Part shown: one piece after another, positions 16,717 through 23,952 of the stretch
Position numbering within the stretch: the stretch's first letter is position 1
Layout of the letters: each line of letters starts with the position of its first letter
NCBI RefSeq assembly: GCF_002924445.1
Contig: NZ_PIGG01000015.1
Coordinates: 62,001-126,000, forward strand
Length of the DNA: 64,000 nucleotides
Reading direction: 5' to 3'
Origin: Minwuia thermotolerans
GTDB lineage: Bacteria; Pseudomonadota; Alphaproteobacteria; Minwuiales; Minwuiaceae
The notes under the pieces: generated by a model
What the model was told of the DNA's origin: nothing
Databases searched by the model: none
The model's input: the letters and a program-made list of their open reading frames with translations, nothing else
Program-made: the position numbers and the translations under genes

Positions 16717-17925
16717 ATGCCGTCGGGTATCCGCGACAAGGTCGCCATTCTGGGGATGGGTTGCTCGAAGTTCGGGGAGCGCTGGGACTGCGACGCCGAC
16801 GACCTGATCGTCGAAGCCTATGAGGAATGCCTCGCCGACGCCGGCGTCGAGACCAGTCAGATCGAGGCGGCGTGGTTCTCGACCGCGCTGGAGGAGATCC
16901 ACGTCGGCAAGTCGGCCCTGCCGCTGGCGACGGCGCTGCGCCTGCCCTACATCCCCGTCACCCGGGTCGAGAACTACTGCGCCTCGGGCACCGAGGCCTT
17001 CCGCGGCGCGGTCTACGCCGTCGCCTCCGGGGCCGCCGACATCGCGCTGGCCTGCGGCGTCGAGAAGCTCAAGGACACCGGCTATGGCGGCCTGCCGCAG
17101 AACATGGCCGGACCCGTCGCCAACATGTACTGGGCCAACGCCTCCGCGCCCGGTTCCTTCGCGCAGCTCGCCTCCGCCTACCGCAAGAAGCATGGCGTCG
17201 GGGCCGACGATCTGAAGCGCGCCATGGCCCAGGTGTCGGTCAAGAGCCACGCCAACGGCGCGAAGAACCCCAAGGCCCATCTGCAGAAGGCGGTCGACAC
17301 CGACACGGTGCTCAACGCGCCGATGGTGGCCGAGCCGCTGGGCCTCTACGACTGCTGCGGCGTCTCCGACGGCGCCGCGGCGGCGATCGTCTGCACCACC
17401 GAGATGGCCGAGAAGCTGGGCCGCAAGCGCGCCGAGATGGTTTCGGTCAAGGCGCTGCAGCTCGCCGTCTCCAATGGCCTGGAAGCGAGCTACAACGACT
17501 GGGACGGCAGCTATTTCCTGACCACGCGGCACGCGGCGAAGCGCGCCTACCAGGAAGCCGGCATCAAGGACCCCCGCAAGGAAGTCTCGATGTTCGAGTG
17601 CCATGACTGCTTCTCGATCACCGAACTGGTGACGGCGGAGGACCTGTTCATCTCGAAGGAGGGCGAGGCCTGGAAGGACTTCCTCGACGGCTTCTTCGAC
17701 GCCGATGGCGGCGTGCCGGCGCAGATCGACGGCGGCCTGAAGTGCTTCGGCCACCCGATCGGCGCGTCCGGCCTGCGTATGCTCTACGAGATGTACAATC
17801 AGCTTCTCGGCCGCGCGGGCGCGAGGCAGCTTGACGATCCGACCATCGGTCTGACACATAATCTGGGCGGGTTTCCGCATCAGAACGTGTCGTCCATCGC
17901 GATCGTCGGCCTGCACGGGGCCTGA
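16717..17925 (+). CDS. Thiolase / acetyl-CoA acetyltransferase, SCP-x type
   Basis: The chosen ATG at 16717 (MPSGIRDKVAILGMG) follows GGGGAGA and gives 402 residues; two upstream Mets are less likely. Cys88 in VENYCASGTEAF is the thiolase nucleophile, and MFECHDCFSITE and KCFGHPIGASG carry the histidine and second cysteine region. The overall pattern is that of sterol-carrier-protein-x-type thiolases, which cleave or condense 3-ketoacyl-CoA. Members of this group often pair with a DUF35 OB-fold protein, which is absent here, so it may act alone. It probably serves fatty-acid or side-chain beta-oxidation in the cytoplasm. It stands as a single gene; the 242 bases before it hold small hairpins (GTCCCCGA/TCGGGGATGAC) but no gene. 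Confidence 0.9.
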   Translation: MPSGIRDKVAILGMGCSKFGERWDCDADDLIVEAYEECLADAGVETSQIEAAWFSTALEEIHVGKSALPLATALRLPYIPVTRVENYCASGTEAFRGAVYAVASGAADIALACGVEKLKDTGYGGLPQNMAGPVANMYWANASAPGSFAQLASAYRKKHGVGADDLKRAMAQVSVKSHANGAKNPKAHLQKAVDTDTVLNAPMVAEPLGLYDCCGVSDGAAAAIVCTTEMAEKLGRKRAEMVSVKALQLAVSNGLEASYNDWDGSYFLTTRHAAKRAYQEAGIKDPRKEVSMFECHDCFSITELVTAEDLFISKEGEAWKDFLDGFFDADGGVPAQIDGGLKCFGHPIGASGLRMLYEMYNQLLGRAGARQLDDPTIGLTHNLGGFPHQNVSSIAIVGLHGA

Positions 17926-18041
17926 CCGGCGGAGGGGACAGCTGAGGGGCGCGGCCGCGCGGGGGCGGCCGGTTCCACCCGCGAACTGTACGATCAACCG
18001 CTCCCGAAGAAGCGTTCGGTACTCTGAGGAGTTTGACAACG

Positions 18042-18839
18042 ATGAACGTACGTAACTTCCTCGCCGCGGCGGCGGTGGCCGTTCTGGCCGGGTTCGGCAC
18101 AGCGCAGGCCGCCAACATGGATCTCTGTCAGCAGTCCCAGAACTGGGACGCGCGGGTCAAGGCCTGCACGGCCCTGATCGAATCCGGCGACTACAAGGGC
18201 GTGATGCTGGCGACGCTGTATTCCAGCCGCGGCCACGCCTACAACAAGAAGAAGTACTATCACCTCGCGCTGCCGGATCTGGACGCGGCCACCCGCCACG
18301 ACCCCGCCAACGGGCTGCACTTTCACCGCCGCGCCGTCGCCCTGATGGAACTGAACCGCTCCGGCGAGGCCCTTGAAGACGTCGAGCGCGCCCTGGAACG
18401 CGGCCACGAAACCGACGGCGTCTACCTCTCCCGCGCGGTCGCGCTCTCGCGTCTCGGCCGCACCGACGCGGCGATGAAGGCCTATGAGGTCTCCATGAAG
18501 AAGGAGCCCAAGCTGGCCGACAGCTTCTACTGGCGCGGCTGGGAGCTGGCCCGGCTGGGCCGCGACCAGGAGGCGCTGGCCGACTTCAGCAAGGCGATCA
18601 CGCTGAACCCGACCCATCGCAAGGCCCTGATCAACCGCGCGGGCGCGGCCTGCCGGGCCGGCGAGCCCGAAATCACGGTAAAGGACAATGTCGACCTGAT
18701 CTCCCGCGGCGTCATCCGCGCGACGGTGGCCCAGAGCTATCTGAAGCGCGCCGGCTACTACAAGGGACCGATCGACGGCGCCTTCGGCCCGGGCTCGCGC
18801 GGCGCGCTGAGGGCCTGGGCGGAAGCCGGCTGCCCCTGA
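18042..18839 (+). CDS. Exported TPR protein with C-terminal peptidoglycan-binding-like domain
   Basis: The ATG at 18042 follows GAGGAG by ten bases; an in-frame TTG at 18033 is too close to it. The N-terminus MNVRNFLAAAAVAVLAGFGTAQA is a signal peptide cleaved after AQA. Tetratricopeptide repeats fill about residues 45-210 (for example AYNKKKYYHLALPDLDAATRHDP and GRDQEALADFSKAITLNPTH). The last 35 residues (LKRAGYYKGPIDGAFGPGSRGALRAW) look like a peptidoglycan-binding domain 1 repeat. This architecture points to a periplasmic scaffolding protein tied to the cell wall. Its partners are unknown and its neighbours do not help. Confidence 0.85.
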   Translation: MNVRNFLAAAAVAVLAGFGTAQAANMDLCQQSQNWDARVKACTALIESGDYKGVMLATLYSSRGHAYNKKKYYHLALPDLDAATRHDPANGLHFHRRAVALMELNRSGEALEDVERALERGHETDGVYLSRAVALSRLGRTDAAMKAYEVSMKKEPKLADSFYWRGWELARLGRDQEALADFSKAITLNPTHRKALINRAGAACRAGEPEITVKDNVDLISRGVIRATVAQSYLKRAGYYKGPIDGAFGPGSRGALRAWAEAGCP

Positions 18840-18890
18840 TTCAACACTGCCGCCCGGACCCCATGCCCGAGCGTTGCCCACCGTGACGTC

Positions 18891-18958
18891 ATCCCCCTCC
18901 CTGCCCTCCCCCTTCCCGGAAGGGGGAGCGTGGCCCGCGTCAGCGGGTCGGGAGGGGT
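18891..18958. repeat. Long palindromic repeat family G, copy 1
   Basis: The 68-base element begins ATCCCCCTCCCTGCCCTCCC, contains the stem CCCTTCCCGGAAGGGGGAG and GTGGCCCGCGTCAGCGG, and ends GGGAGGGG. It closely matches the element at 28932-28999. It lies between the convergent TPR and PAS genes. Confidence 0.75.
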
Positions 18959-19059
18959 GATCCTGAAACAGCCCTGCGCGGGATTTTTACTTGTGCACTC
19001 CGTGTCCTGGGTGGCGCTTGGCGCCGCCGATCCGGGACCTGGTTCCGACGACGCGGGCG

Positions 19060-19551
19060 CTATTCGCGGAAGCGGTAGACCGAGAGCACGTGGCTGAGGC
19101 CGCCGCCGGACTCGCCGTCGCCATAGGGCAGCATCAGCATCTCGGCGTCGGCCAGGGTCTCGCCGTCGTCGGCGTAGACGATGTCGACCAGCACCGGCCG
19201 GGGGCGCTGCACGACGTCGAAATAGACCGGCGCCAGCACGCGGGCCACGCGGCGCGTCGCCGACAGCTCCCCGATGCCGTGGCTGGTCGGGTCGAAGTCG
19301 CCATTGCTGGCGATGAAGCCGCCGCCGGCGATGCGGTGGATCAGGTCGTCGCCCTCGCGCTTCAGCAGCAGCACGCTGTCCAGCAGCCGGCCCAGCCGCG
19401 CCGGATCCAGCGTCCGCCGGTCCGGCAGCGGTCCGCCGCCCGCGCGCCACATCTCGATGGCCGGCCGGAAATGGCCGTCTGCGCGCGCCAGGGCGTCCTC
19501 GCCCTCGGCCAGTACGGTGACGTATCGGCTGCTGTGCTCCGGCAGTTCCAC
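19060..19551 (-). CDS. PAS_5-type domain protein
   Basis: The 163-residue reading from a GTG at 19551 is supported by AAGGAG ten bases before it; the frame continues upstream into the marR gene and there looks like non-coding sequence. DPARLGRLLDSVLLLKREGDDLIHRIAGGGF (about 50-80) and DPTSHGIGELSATRRVARVLAPVYFDVVQRPRPVLV follow the pattern of the PAS_5 family (PF07310), which is abundant in Rhodospirillales. These are small, single-domain proteins that probably sense a ligand or redox state; no output domain is attached. It is the first of two such genes in the window. Confidence 0.75.
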   Translation of the reverse strand: MELPEHSSRYVTVLAEGEDALARADGHFRPAIEMWRAGGGPLPDRRTLDPARLGRLLDSVLLLKREGDDLIHRIAGGGFIASNGDFDPTSHGIGELSATRRVARVLAPVYFDVVQRPRPVLVDIVYADDGETLADAEMLMLPYGDGESGGGLSHVLSVYRFRE

Positions 19552-19633
19552 GACGGGATAGCTCCTTCGCCCTGTCGCATTGTTGCGGAATCGGGACGGC
19601 TGGCAATAGTCGGTTGAGAAGTCGAACAACCCG

Positions 19634-20068
19634 TTAACGGATGCGGCCCAGCAGATCGAGCAGCCGCGCCCGCTCCTCCGCCGACAGCCGGCACAGCATG
19701 CGGCCTTCGTGTTCGGCAATGGCGCGGCGCACCTCGCCCACCCGTTCGGCCCCGCGCGGGCTGAGATGCAGCTCGTGGGAACGGCGGTCCCGCGGGGAGG
19801 GGCGGCGCTGCACCAGCCCCGCTTCCTGGAGGCGGTCCAGCACGCCGACGATGGTCGAACGGTCGACGTCCAGCGCCCGGGCCAGGGCCGACTGGCTGAG
19901 CCCTTCGTTGTTGGCGATCAGCTCCAGCACCCCGAACTGTCCGGGGGTGATCCCCAGCCGGCCGACGCTGTCCGCGAAATCCTTGAACACGGCGATCTGA
20001 GCCTGACGCAGATTGTAGCCTACGAGCGAGGGCAGGATGCCCCGGTTCAATTCCTGACGCTTGATCAT
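19634..20068 (-). CDS. MarR-family transcriptional regulator
   Basis: The ATG at 20068 gives a 144-residue winged-helix protein. The helix-turn-helix is GLSQSALARALDVDRSTIVGVLDRLQEAGLV (about 55-85), followed by the wing RRPSPRDRRSHELHLSPRG. It is divergent from a reductase-SDR-diiron operon, and a 21-base palindrome lies in the 57-base gap between them. By analogy with MarR regulators of aromatic-acid and CoA-thioester catabolism, it probably represses that operon and is released by a substrate or its CoA ester. The ligand cannot be told from sequence. The extended reading upstream of 20068 is a shadow of the reductase gene. Confidence 0.92.
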   Translation of the reverse strand: MIKRQELNRGILPSLVGYNLRQAQIAVFKDFADSVGRLGITPGQFGVLELIANNEGLSQSALARALDVDRSTIVGVLDRLQEAGLVQRRPSPRDRRSHELHLSPRGAERVGEVRRAIAEHEGRMLCRLSAEERARLLDLLGRIR

Positions 20069-20086
20069 GAACGCACCTTGAACGAT

Positions 20087-20107
20087 ATTGTTGGGTAACC
20101 AAACAAT
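20087..20107. promoter_or_regulatory. MarR operator: 21-base palindrome
   Basis: ATTGTT.GGT.ACC.AACAAT is palindromic except at positions 7, 11 (the centre) and 15. It sits between the divergent marR and reductase genes, 19 bases from both starts, in a short AT-rich island. This is the position and size expected for a MarR dimer site controlling both directions. Confidence 0.8.
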
Positions 20108-20125
20108 AATTCCCGGGGAGCGTCC

Positions 20126-21169
20126 GTGGCCTTCGCCGTCCGCATCGCCAATGTCGAGAAGACCATCGACGTGGACATGGGGGAAACCATTCTCCAGGCC
20201 GCGCTTCGTCACGGCATCGCCTATCCGTGCGGCTGCCAGTCCGGGAACTGCGGCGCCTGCAAGTCGGCGCTGGCTTCGGGCGAGGTCGAGATGTCGCCCT
20301 TCTCCGAATACGCCCTGACCGGCGCCGAACAGCGCCAGGGTCTGATTCTGGCCTGCCGGGCCGTGCCCTGGTCCGACGCCGAGGTTACCTGGCAGGATCA
20401 GGACGAGACCGTGGCCCATCCGCTGCGCAAGCTGGACTGCGCCGTCGAGAGCGTCGAGCCCCTGACCCACGACACCGCGCGGGTCCGGCTGGAGATCCTG
20501 GCCGGCGGGCCGTTCGACTTTTCCGCCGGGCAGTACGCCTCGGTCCGCTTCGAGGGCGGCTGGCCGGCGCGCGACTATTCCATGGCCAACAGCCCCGACG
20601 AGCCGGGGCCGGAATTCCACATCCGCGATTCGGGCGAGGGCGGGGTCAGCAGCTTCGTCCGCCGCGACCTCCGGCCCGGCCACCGGGTCCGCGTCGAGGG
20701 CCCGCTCGGCGTCTCGTATCTGCGCGAGAAACACAACGGCCCGATCGTGGCGGTGGCCGGCGGCTCCGGCCTCGCGCCGATCCGCGCCATCGTCAGGCGC
20801 GCGGTCGATGCCGGGCTGCCTCAGCCGATCCGCGTCTTCGTCGGCGTCCGCGACGAACGCGACGTCTACATGGAAGACGAACTGAAGGCGCTGGCCGGGA
20901 CGCACGGGGACATGTCGGTGACTTTCGCCCTGTCGGAGCCGTCCGGCCCGACGGCGCGGCGCACGGGGATGATGATGGACGTGCTGCGCGCCGACCTGAT
21001 GCGGCAATTCCCGCTGGACGGCTGGAAGGCCTATCTGGCCGGCCCGCCGGTCATGGTGGAAAGCTCGGTCGAGGCGCTCGCCGACATGGGTCTGGCGAAG
21101 GCCGACTGCCACGCCGACGCCTTCTACAGCGCCGGCGAACTGGCCGAACAGGAAAGGAAGCGGGCATGA
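20126..21169 (+). CDS. 2Fe-2S ferredoxin/FAD/NAD oxidoreductase (oxygenase reductase)
   Basis: The start is a GTG at 20126 behind GGGGAG. The 347 residues have an N-terminal plant-type ferredoxin with Cys37-x4-Cys42-x2-Cys45 and Cys77 as iron-sulfur ligands. An FAD-binding domain follows (RDYSMANSP, about 150), then a nicotinamide domain (VAVAGGSGLAPI and YLAGPPVMVE). This N-terminal ferredoxin order is that of DmpP/BenC-type reductases, not of PaaE, whose ferredoxin is C-terminal. It should pass electrons from NAD(P)H to the diiron protein encoded 1.1 kb downstream. Its stop overlaps the SDR start (ATGA). Confidence 0.92.
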   Translation: MAFAVRIANVEKTIDVDMGETILQAALRHGIAYPCGCQSGNCGACKSALASGEVEMSPFSEYALTGAEQRQGLILACRAVPWSDAEVTWQDQDETVAHPLRKLDCAVESVEPLTHDTARVRLEILAGGPFDFSAGQYASVRFEGGWPARDYSMANSPDEPGPEFHIRDSGEGGVSSFVRRDLRPGHRVRVEGPLGVSYLREKHNGPIVAVAGGSGLAPIRAIVRRAVDAGLPQPIRVFVGVRDERDVYMEDELKALAGTHGDMSVTFALSEPSGPTARRTGMMMDVLRADLMRQFPLDGWKAYLAGPPVMVESSVEALADMGLAKADCHADAFYSAGELAEQERKRA

Positions 21170-22107
21170 GCGCAAGCCTGGAGGGACGCGTCGCCATCGT
21201 CACCGGCGGCGGCCGGGGCATCGGCCTCGCCATCGCACGGGGCCTCGCCGAAGCGGGCGCGAAGGTGCTGATCGCCGATCATGGCGGCGGCATCGCGGGC
21301 GAGGGCGGCGATCCGGACGTGGCCCGCCGGGCCGCGGGCGAACTGGGGGCCGATGCAGCCGCATTCACCGAATCCATCGCCAGCCCGGGCGCGGCGCGGC
21401 ATGCCGTCGGCATGGCCGTGGACCGCTTCGGCGGTCTCGACATCGTCGTCAACAACGCCGCGATCCTGCGCGACGCCTTCATCTTCAAGGCCGATCCGGC
21501 GGACTGGGAAGCGGTGATCCGCACCAATCTGTCGGCCGCCTTCTACCTGATCAACGCCGCCGCGCCGATCATGCGCGAGAACGCGAAGACCGGCCGGGGC
21601 GGGGGCGAAAGCTATGACCGCGGCCGCATCGTCAACATCGTCTCCACCGCCGGGCTCTACGGCAATTTCGGCCAGTCGCCCTACGCCTCGGCCAAGGCCG
21701 GGCTGGTCGGCCTGACCCGCGTCGCGGCGATGGACCTGGCCCGCTCCGGCATCACCGCCAACGCGCTCGCGCCCTTCGCCCGCACCCGGGTCACCGACAT
21801 CATCCAGCCCGCCAACGAAGCCCAGGCGTCCTACAAGGCGCGCGCGCTGAAACTCGACCCGAAGCACGTCGCGACCGCCGTGACCTGGCTCTGCGGCCCG
21901 GCGGCGCAGCAGGTCACGGGGCAGCTTTTCGGCGTGCGCGGGCGCGAGATCTTCCTGTTCAGCCAGCCCCGGCCCGTCGCCCGGCTGGTGCAGGAGGACG
22001 CCGACTGGACGCCCGAAAGCCTGGCCGAGGCGGCGGCCGCGTTCGAAAGCGACTACACGCCCCTCGAAACCGATCTCGAGGCGTTCAATACCGAGCCCTT
22101 CGTCTGA
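21166..22107 (+). CDS. Short-chain dehydrogenase/reductase, MFE-2-like
   Basis: The 313-residue protein has the SDR cofactor motif TGGGRGIGLAIA (about 13-24), NNAA (near 97), the catalytic serine in IVSTAGLYG and the Tyr-x3-Lys pair in YASAK. It is longer than a minimal SDR and resembles the dehydrogenase unit of 17-beta-hydroxysteroid dehydrogenase 4 / multifunctional enzyme 2, which oxidises 3-hydroxyacyl-CoA. The C-terminal tail (about 255-313) is extra and unassigned. Translational coupling to the reductase and co-direction with the diiron protein suggest that it oxidises the hydroxylated product of the oxygenase. Confidence 0.9.
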   Translation: MSASLEGRVAIVTGGGRGIGLAIARGLAEAGAKVLIADHGGGIAGEGGDPDVARRAAGELGADAAAFTESIASPGAARHAVGMAVDRFGGLDIVVNNAAILRDAFIFKADPADWEAVIRTNLSAAFYLINAAAPIMRENAKTGRGGGESYDRGRIVNIVSTAGLYGNFGQSPYASAKAGLVGLTRVAAMDLARSGITANALAPFARTRVTDIIQPANEAQASYKARALKLDPKHVATAVTWLCGPAAQQVTGQLFGVRGREIFLFSQPRPVARLVQEDADWTPESLAEAAAAFESDYTPLETDLEAFNTEPFV

Positions 22108-22143
22108 TGCCGGCGGCTCCGGATCGCTTCCGCAACCTTTGCC

Positions 22144-22244
22144 GTCACCCCCGCCCTGTGCGGGGGTCCGGACGGCCGTTCCGGCCACGCCGCGACGAAG
22201 GATGTTTCGACGCAAACCGGATGCCCGCACAAGGCGGGCATGAC
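22144..22244. repeat. Long-armed inverted repeat family E, copy 1
   Basis: Two arms of about 29 bases, GTCACCCCCGCCCTGTGCGG... (22144-22172) and ...ACAAGGCGGGCATGAC (22216-22244), flank a 43-base loop. The same arrangement occurs at 53545-53630. It separates the SDR from the diiron gene in what is otherwise one operon. Confidence 0.75.
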
Positions 22245-22265
22245 ATCTCCGTGGAGGACTGAGCC

Positions 22266-22973
22266 ATGACCGAGATCCCGCAGGTCAAGACCGCGGCCGA
22301 GCTGAAGGGGCTCGACCCGGAATATGTCGAGGCGCTGGAGAAGATCGTCATCTCCCACGCCGTCAACGAGCTGCACGGCGCGCGCGTCTTCGACGAGCCC
22401 GCCATCGCGCTGGCGCCCACGCCCTACGCCAAGTGGCTCACCTGCCGGGTGGCCATGGAGGAGTACGGCCATCACGTCCGCTTCCGCGAACTGGGCGAGG
22501 AAATGGGTATCGAATCGGCGCGCATGGTGCCCGAAAGCGGCAAGCGGCCGCTCTCGATCTTCGAATTCCCGCTGGAAACCTGGGCCGAGTTCTGCGTCAT
22601 CAAGCTGCTGGCCGATCTGGCGGAGATCATCCAGGTCGAGGATCTGGCCATGTGCTCCTTCCATCCGCTGCGCAATCTCGCCCGCATGACCATGCCGGAG
22701 GAGCGCTTTCACGCCCAGTTCGGCAAGGACTTCACGAAGGAAATGCTGGAGACGGAAGAAGGCCGGACGGCCATCCAGGACGCGGTGAACCGCTATTATC
22801 CCTATCTGCCCGCCTTCTTCGGCCGGCCGAAATCGAAGAACAACGAGATCTTCCGCAAATGGGGCATCAAGCAGCGCACCAATGCGGAGATGCGCGACGA
22901 CTATGTCCGCCGCGCGACGGAAGTCTGCGAGGAGCTGGGCCTGACCCTGCCCGAGGTCGAACTGGCGGCCTGA
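22266..22973 (+). CDS. PaaA/PaaC-like ferritin-fold diiron protein
   Basis: The 235-residue protein matches the phenylacetyl-CoA epoxidase subunit family (PF05138). Candidate diiron ligands are Glu35, Glu66-x2-His69 (MEEYGHH), Glu120 (LADLAEII) and Glu146-x2-His149 (PEERFH), close to the ligand spacing of catalytic PaaA. Hence it is predicted to be the oxygen-activating component rather than the structural PaaC. No PaaB, PaaC or PaaD partner is nearby; the only electron-transfer partner is the DmpP-like reductase of the same operon. The likely substrate is an acyl-CoA or aromatic compound, which is unproven. It is preceded by a short GGAGGAC motif. Confidence 0.88.
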   Translation: MTEIPQVKTAAELKGLDPEYVEALEKIVISHAVNELHGARVFDEPAIALAPTPYAKWLTCRVAMEEYGHHVRFRELGEEMGIESARMVPESGKRPLSIFEFPLETWAEFCVIKLLADLAEIIQVEDLAMCSFHPLRNLARMTMPEERFHAQFGKDFTKEMLETEEGRTAIQDAVNRYYPYLPAFFGRPKSKNNEIFRKWGIKQRTNAEMRDDYVRRATEVCEELGLTLPEVELAA

Positions 22974-23007
22974 GCGGCGATTGGCGCGCCGGGGTCCGGG
23001 ACCCGTC

Positions 23008-23952
23008 TCAGTAGCCGCGCGCGAGGTCCACTTCGGTCTTCAGCGGCTGGCCGGCCTCCAGGGCCTGGACATTCTCGGCGAACAGGCGGCTGATCCCGCC
23101 CATGTAGTCGGGGAAGCCGCCGGCGACATGGGGCGTGATGATCAGGTTCGGCGTCGTCCAGAGCGGGCTGTCGGCCGGCAGCGGCTCCTGCGCGAAGACG
23201 TCGAGCGCCGCGCCCGCCAGATGCCCTTCCTCCAGCAGCTTCATCAGCGCCGCCTCGTCGACCTGGCCGCCGCGGCCCAGATTGATGACGTAGCTGCCGG
23301 GCTTCATCGCCCGCATCAGCGCCTCGTCGATCAGGTTCTCGGTCTCCGGCACCAGCGGCAGGATGGAGACGACCACGTCGGCATCGGCGACGGCTTCCTT
23401 CGTCTGCTCGGCGGGCCAGATCCGCTCGACATGCGCCACCTCCCGCGGGCGGCGCTGGGTGCCCGTGACGCGCATGCCGAGCGCGGCGCATTTTGCGGCC
23501 GTCGATTCGCCGATCCGCCCCAGCCCCAGGATGCAGACCGTGGCGCCGCTGGCCGAGCCCGGCATGTACTGCCGCCAGGTGGCGGAACGGTGGCCGGTGA
23601 CCGCCCAGCAGGCGCGCTTCAGGCACATCAGGATCAGGGTCAGGGCGTATTCGCCCATGGGCTCGGCGGCGAGGCCGGCGGCGTTGCAGACCTTCACGCC
23701 CTTGGGCAGGCCGTCCATCGGCACCAGATGGTCGATGCCGGCGCCGAAGCTCTGCACCAGCTTCAGCCGCTTCGCCTTCGCCCAGTGGCCGCGCGGCGGT
23801 TTCAGGCACATCAGGTATTCGGCCTCGCCCAGCCCGTCGGCGAACTCGGCTTCACTGTCCAGGGTGACGATCTCGGCCCCGGGAAAGACCGCCTGCAGCG
23901 GCTCCACGATACGGTCGTTGAACTTGGAGTAGACATGCACGCGCGACGGCAT
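23008..23952 (-). CDS. D-2-hydroxyacid dehydrogenase (glyoxylate/hydroxypyruvate reductase-like)
   Basis: The 314 residues show the NAD(P)-binding motif ILGLGRIGES (about 140), the catalytic arginine in INLGRGGQVDE, the glutamate in FAQEPLP and the histidine in IITPHVAGG. The N-terminal segment around KLVQSFGAGIDHLV resembles GhrA-type enzymes. It reduces 2-oxo acids such as glyoxylate or hydroxypyruvate to 2-hydroxy acids, or runs in reverse. Its ATG shares its A with the TGA of the amidohydrolase (TGATG), so the pair is one operon. It converges with the diiron gene. Confidence 0.9.
   Translation of the reverse strand: MPSRVHVYSKFNDRIVEPLQAVFPGAEIVTLDSEAEFADGLGEAEYLMCLKPPRGHWAKAKRLKLVQSFGAGIDHLVPMDGLPKGVKVCNAAGLAAEPMGEYALTLILMCLKRACWAVTGHRSATWRQYMPGSASGATVCILGLGRIGESTAAKCAALGMRVTGTQRRPREVAHVERIWPAEQTKEAVADADVVVSILPLVPETENLIDEALMRAMKPGSYVINLGRGGQVDEAALMKLLEEGHLAGAALDVFAQEPLPADSPLWTTPNLIITPHVAGGFPDYMGGISRLFAENVQALEAGQPLKTEVDLARGY

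Noticed and set aside
18033-18035. TTG start for the TPR protein
   Set aside because: It is within one or two bases of the GAGGAG motif; the ATG at 18042 has proper spacing.
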